A DNA stretch of 64,000 bases from Clavibacter sepedonicus (GTDB lineage Bacteria; Actinomycetota; Actinomycetes; Actinomycetales; Microbacteriaceae). Shown piece by piece: positions 61,330-64,000 of this stretch. Position 1 is the stretch's first letter; each line of letters opens with the position of its first letter. The position numbers and the translations under genes were made by a program. The stretch covers positions 1,364,001 to 1,428,000 of the forward strand of contig NC_010407.1 of the NCBI RefSeq assembly GCF_000069225.1, given 5' to 3'. Under the pieces are notes generated by a model. It made no database searches, was not told the origin of the DNA, and was given only the letters and a program-made list of their open reading frames with translations.

Positions 61330-61368
61330 TCGGAGGTGGCGGGGCATCGCCATGCGCGCCGAGGCGGA

Positions 61369-63318
61369 TCAGCCGGAGGCGGTGATCCCGAGGTTGACGG
61401 TGGACCCACGGCGGACCATGGCCCCAGCATCCGGGGTCGCCGACGCGACCTTCGTGATGCTGTCGGGCAGGGCGTCCCAGAAGGCGGAGTACGCGTACTT
61501 GAAGCCCGCCTTGTCGAGCTCGGCTTTCGCGCCATCGCGCGTGAGGCCGACCACCTTCGGCACCGCGACCAGGTCGGGCCCCTTGGAGATCTCGAGCCCC
61601 ACCTTGCTGCCGGGGGCGTCGCCGAGTCCCGAACGCACCGGGTTCTGGTCGAGGGCGTAGACCGAGATGACCTCGCCCGCGTCGACGTCGTCGCTGAAGC
61701 TCTGCTTCCCCGGCTCGCCGACGAGCCCCGCCTGGCCGAGCGTCGCCTTGGCCTGGTCGACGGAGCGGCCGTTCACCTGGGGGATCTTGCCTGCGGCGAC
61801 CACGAGGGTCACCGTCTGCTGCTCGGGGTACTGCGCTCCGACGGGGGCTCCCGACGAATCCAGCACCTGCACGACGGTGCCCTCGGCGGCGTCCCCGTAC
61901 TGCCGGACGGTCGCCTCCTGCACGACGAAGGGCACGCCCTCCAACCGCGTGCGGGCGTCCGCCTCCGCAGCCCCGACCACGTCGGGCACGTCGAGGAGCC
62001 GCGGTCCGGTCGAGGCGTACACGGTCACGGTGGATCCCTGGTCGACGGGCGTCCCGGATGCCGGGACGCTGCGCGTCACGTGCCCCACCTCGACGTCCAC
62101 GCTCGGCTCCTCCGCGCGCGCGACGACGAAGCCCTGCCCCTGTAGGGTCCCCGCCGCGTCGTCGACGGCCATCGCCGTGACGGAGGGCACGGGCGCGCGC
62201 GCGCCCGGGCCCTGGCCGTAGTACCAGCCCGTGCCGCCGGCGACGGCGGCGAGCATCACGACGAGGAGCGCGAGCATCCAGCCGCGCGAACGACGACGCG
62301 ATCCGGCCGCCGCGAGCGCGACGACGGACTCCGGCTCGGTGCGCTCGGTCTCCTGCCGCGTCATGACGAGAGGTCCGCCCACCACCTGCGTCTCGCCGGT
62401 CGTGACGGGCGGGAGCGCGGGGGCGCTCGGGAAGACGACGGTGCGCTGGAGCGGCGCCGGGTCGCCCGACCGCGCGTCGAGCCGGTTCTGCACGGCGTAG
62501 AGCTCATCGAGGAGCGCCCGGGCGTCGCGGGGACGCTGCTCGGGGTCCCGCGCGGTCGCCCACAGCACCAGCTCGTCGAGCTCGACGGGGACGGACGCGT
62601 TGGCCGTGCTGGGGGTCGGCACCTGGTCGTTCGCGTGCTGGTAGGCGATCTGCATGGGCTGCTCGCCCTTGAACGGCTGCTCGCCCGCGAGCATCTCGTA
62701 CATCATGATGCCGACCGCGTAGATGTCGCTGCGGGTGTCGGCAATGCCCCGGGTGACGAGCTCGGGGGAGAGGTAGGCGATGGTCCCGAGGAGCGCCTGC
62801 CCCGTCGCGGTGTTCGCGCTGACGGCGCGCGCGAGGCCGAAGTCGCCGATCTTGATGCGCCCGTCGTCGGCCAGCAGCACGTTCTCGGGCTTCAGGTCGC
62901 GGTGGACGATGCCGGCCTTGTGCGCGGCGGCGAGGCCCGAGAGCACGGCCTCGAGGATGTCGAGGGTCTGCTCGGGCGTCAGCCGCTCGTACTCCTGCAG
63001 CAGCTCGCGCAGCGTCATCCCGGGGAGGTACTCCATGACCAGGTACGCCATGTCCGAGTCCTGGCCCTGGTCGAACACGTTGACGACGTTGGGGTGCGCC
63101 AGCCGCGCGGCCGAGCGCGCCTCCTGGATGAAGCGGTCACGGAACGCGCTGTCGTCGGCGAGGTGGCCGTGCATCACCTTGACGGCGACGCGACGCTCGA
63201 GCCGGAGGTCGGTGGCGACGTAAACCGTCGCCATCCCGCCGCGCGCGATGCGGGACCTGACCTGGTACCGACCGTCGAGGAGACGGCCGATCATGGGGTC
63301 GGTCGGGCTGGAGGTCAC
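61369..63318 (-). CDS. PASTA-containing Ser/Thr protein kinase (PknL-like)
   Basis: 649 aa. Kinase domain 15-275: IARGGMATVYVATD glycine loop, VAVKVM Lys, HRDLKPENVLL near 137, DFGLARA near 157, activation loop to YLSPELV. Juxtamembrane linker to 340, one TM near 350-370 (GWMLALLVVMLAAVAGGTGW), then about four extracellular PASTA domains to the end. The aroG neighbour points to PknL rather than PknB. Phosphorylates GarA/OdhI and wall-synthesis partners in relatives. GTG 63318, with ATG eight codons later as alternative. Confidence 0.9.
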   Translation of the reverse strand: MTSSPTDPMIGRLLDGRYQVRSRIARGGMATVYVATDLRLERRVAVKVMHGHLADDSAFRDRFIQEARSAARLAHPNVVNVFDQGQDSDMAYLVMEYLPGMTLRELLQEYERLTPEQTLDILEAVLSGLAAAHKAGIVHRDLKPENVLLADDGRIKIGDFGLARAVSANTATGQALLGTIAYLSPELVTRGIADTRSDIYAVGIMMYEMLAGEQPFKGEQPMQIAYQHANDQVPTPSTANASVPVELDELVLWATARDPEQRPRDARALLDELYAVQNRLDARSGDPAPLQRTVVFPSAPALPPVTTGETQVVGGPLVMTRQETERTEPESVVALAAAGSRRRSRGWMLALLVVMLAAVAGGTGWYYGQGPGARAPVPSVTAMAVDDAAGTLQGQGFVVARAEEPSVDVEVGHVTRSVPASGTPVDQGSTVTVYASTGPRLLDVPDVVGAAEADARTRLEGVPFVVQEATVRQYGDAAEGTVVQVLDSSGAPVGAQYPEQQTVTLVVAAGKIPQVNGRSVDQAKATLGQAGLVGEPGKQSFSDDVDAGEVISVYALDQNPVRSGLGDAPGSKVGLEISKGPDLVAVPKVVGLTRDGAKAELDKAGFKYAYSAFWDALPDSITKVASATPDAGAMVRRGSTVNLGITASG

Positions 63319-63400
63319 TGGTCGATTCTAGGGATCGCCGGTGCCGAGGCCTCCCCGGCACACCGGTGCGCCGCCGCCCGTGTGCGCGTGCGGATCCGCG

Positions 63401-64000
63401 TCAGCCGATCTCGTCGAGCCACGCCCAGGCGGAGGCCTCCCACTTGGCGTAGGCATCCGGGTACGCGGAGTACTGGACGGCCTGCGCGGCCTGGGTGACG
63501 GTCATCGACTTCCATCCCGCGATGTCGAGGAGGCCGCGCGTGGCTCCGGGGTTCGGGTTGACGCTGCCGCCGAAGAAGGCGCGCGCCGCGTACACGGGGT
63601 CGTTGAGCTGAGCGGGCTGGCCCCAACCCTGGCTCGGGCGCTGCTGGAACAGCCCGATCGAGTCGCGGTCACCCCAGTCGAGGTTGCGGAGCGTCGACTC
63701 CTGCGCAGCGGTCGCGAGCGCGATGACGAGCCCGTAGTCGCTGACGCCGGCCGAGCGCCCGACCTGGACGATGACGCGCGCGTTGCTCCGCATCTCGTCG
63801 GTCATGATCGTGGTCCCGTCGAGCGACGCGACCTGCACCACGGCGGTCGACGCGTGCGGGATGGTGAGCTTGCTGCCCGCGTAGATGATGCTCGACCAGT
63901 TGAGGCCGTTGGCGTTGAGGAGGTCCTGGACGGTGACCCCGGACTTCGTCGCGATGCTGTGCAGGGTGTCGCCGGTCGCGATCGTGTACGTCCCGGAGAG
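63401..64000 (-). CDS. LysM protein with lytic-transglycosylase-like end (5' cut by window)
   Basis: The 200 visible codons have no start in the window. Beginning at the edge: a LysM domain (GTYTIATGDTLHSIATKSG, then LLNANGLNWSSIIYAGSKLTIP), then a C-terminal domain with LATAAQESTLRNLDWGDRDSIGLFQQRPSQGWG (core AAQESTLRNLDWGDRDSIGL), with Glu in the position expected for a goose-lysozyme or transglycosylase-type enzyme, and ending WEASAWAWLDEIG. Probably secreted and active on peptidoglycan. It is upstream of the PASTA kinase on the same strand with an 82-bp gap. Confidence 0.85.
   Translation of the reverse strand, partial: LSGTYTIATGDTLHSIATKSGVTVQDLLNANGLNWSSIIYAGSKLTIPHASTAVVQVASLDGTTIMTDEMRSNARVIVQVGRSAGVSDYGLVIALATAAQESTLRNLDWGDRDSIGLFQQRPSQGWGQPAQLNDPVYAARAFFGGSVNPNPGATRGLLDIAGWKSMTVTQAAQAVQYSAYPDAYAKWEASAWAWLDEIG

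Overview
This is a high-GC chromosomal window from an actinobacterium. The content points to Microbacteriaceae, and most likely to Clavibacter michiganensis: mycothiol enzymes, an OdhI/GarA-FtsR pair, a PknL-aroG-plsC-fadD15 neighbourhood, GTG starts and 4-nt GTGA/ATGA overlaps. The two IS481-family copies, the IS30-family copy and several freshly broken genes would fit the IS-rich, pseudogene-rich subspecies sepedonicus. That species call is from memory and inference, not from a search. I saw no tRNA, rRNA or CRISPR array.

Layout. 1-6.7 kb: NAD(P)HX epimerase, an SGNH-like protein, a luciferase-like oxidoreductase, an MFS pump, gamma-glutamyltransferase and a SufU-like protein. 6.7-18.6 kb: a purine-catabolism zone with guanine deaminase, XdhC, an APC permease and two-gene xanthine dehydrogenase. 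It also holds a MocA/MobA-like nucleotidyltransferase killed by a stop codon and three tandem paralogous membrane proteins. 18.8-24.4 kb: a lipoprotein/membrane pair, a Stealth phosphotransferase coupled to a J-domain/NERD protein, a small acidic protein and a DNA glycosylase-like gene. 24.4-32.8 kb: two near-identical 1070-bp IS481 elements in inverted orientation flank 6.2 kb of chromosomal-looking genes. One of these is an amine-oxidase-like flavoprotein whose C-terminal FAD motif lies at the N-terminus, which looks like a circular permutation.

32.8-39.8 kb: a minus-strand operon for a binding-protein ABC importer ending in a GDPD-inositol monophosphatase fusion, with a divergent, frameshifted LacI-type regulator. 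The set suggests uptake and breakdown of a glycerophosphodiester such as glycerophosphoinositol. 39.8-42 kb: DUF3097 protein, emfourin-type inhibitor and protealysin-like M4 protease. 42-46.1 kb: a CitA/DcuS-type two-component system divergent from a DctA transporter; the response regulator carries three exact 14-bp tandem repeats read in all three frames. 46.2-48.2 kb: GarA/OdhI, FtsR and a second MerR protein. 48.4-54.7 kb: ParA-like ATPase, pyruvate carboxylase, mycothione reductase and peptide deformylase. 54.7-64 kb: FadD15-like ligase, ROK glucokinase, PlsC-like acyltransferase, class II DAHP synthase, IS30 element, PknL-like kinase and a LysM protein cut by the window edge.

Functional links: guanine deaminase, permease, XdhC and xanthine dehydrogenase form a purine salvage/breakdown route. 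PknL-type kinases and GarA/OdhI belong to one signalling network controlling 2-oxoglutarate metabolism in other actinobacteria, and both are here with pyruvate carboxylase. Genome decay is visible: one nonsense mutation, two frameshifts and one gene end overwritten by an IS.
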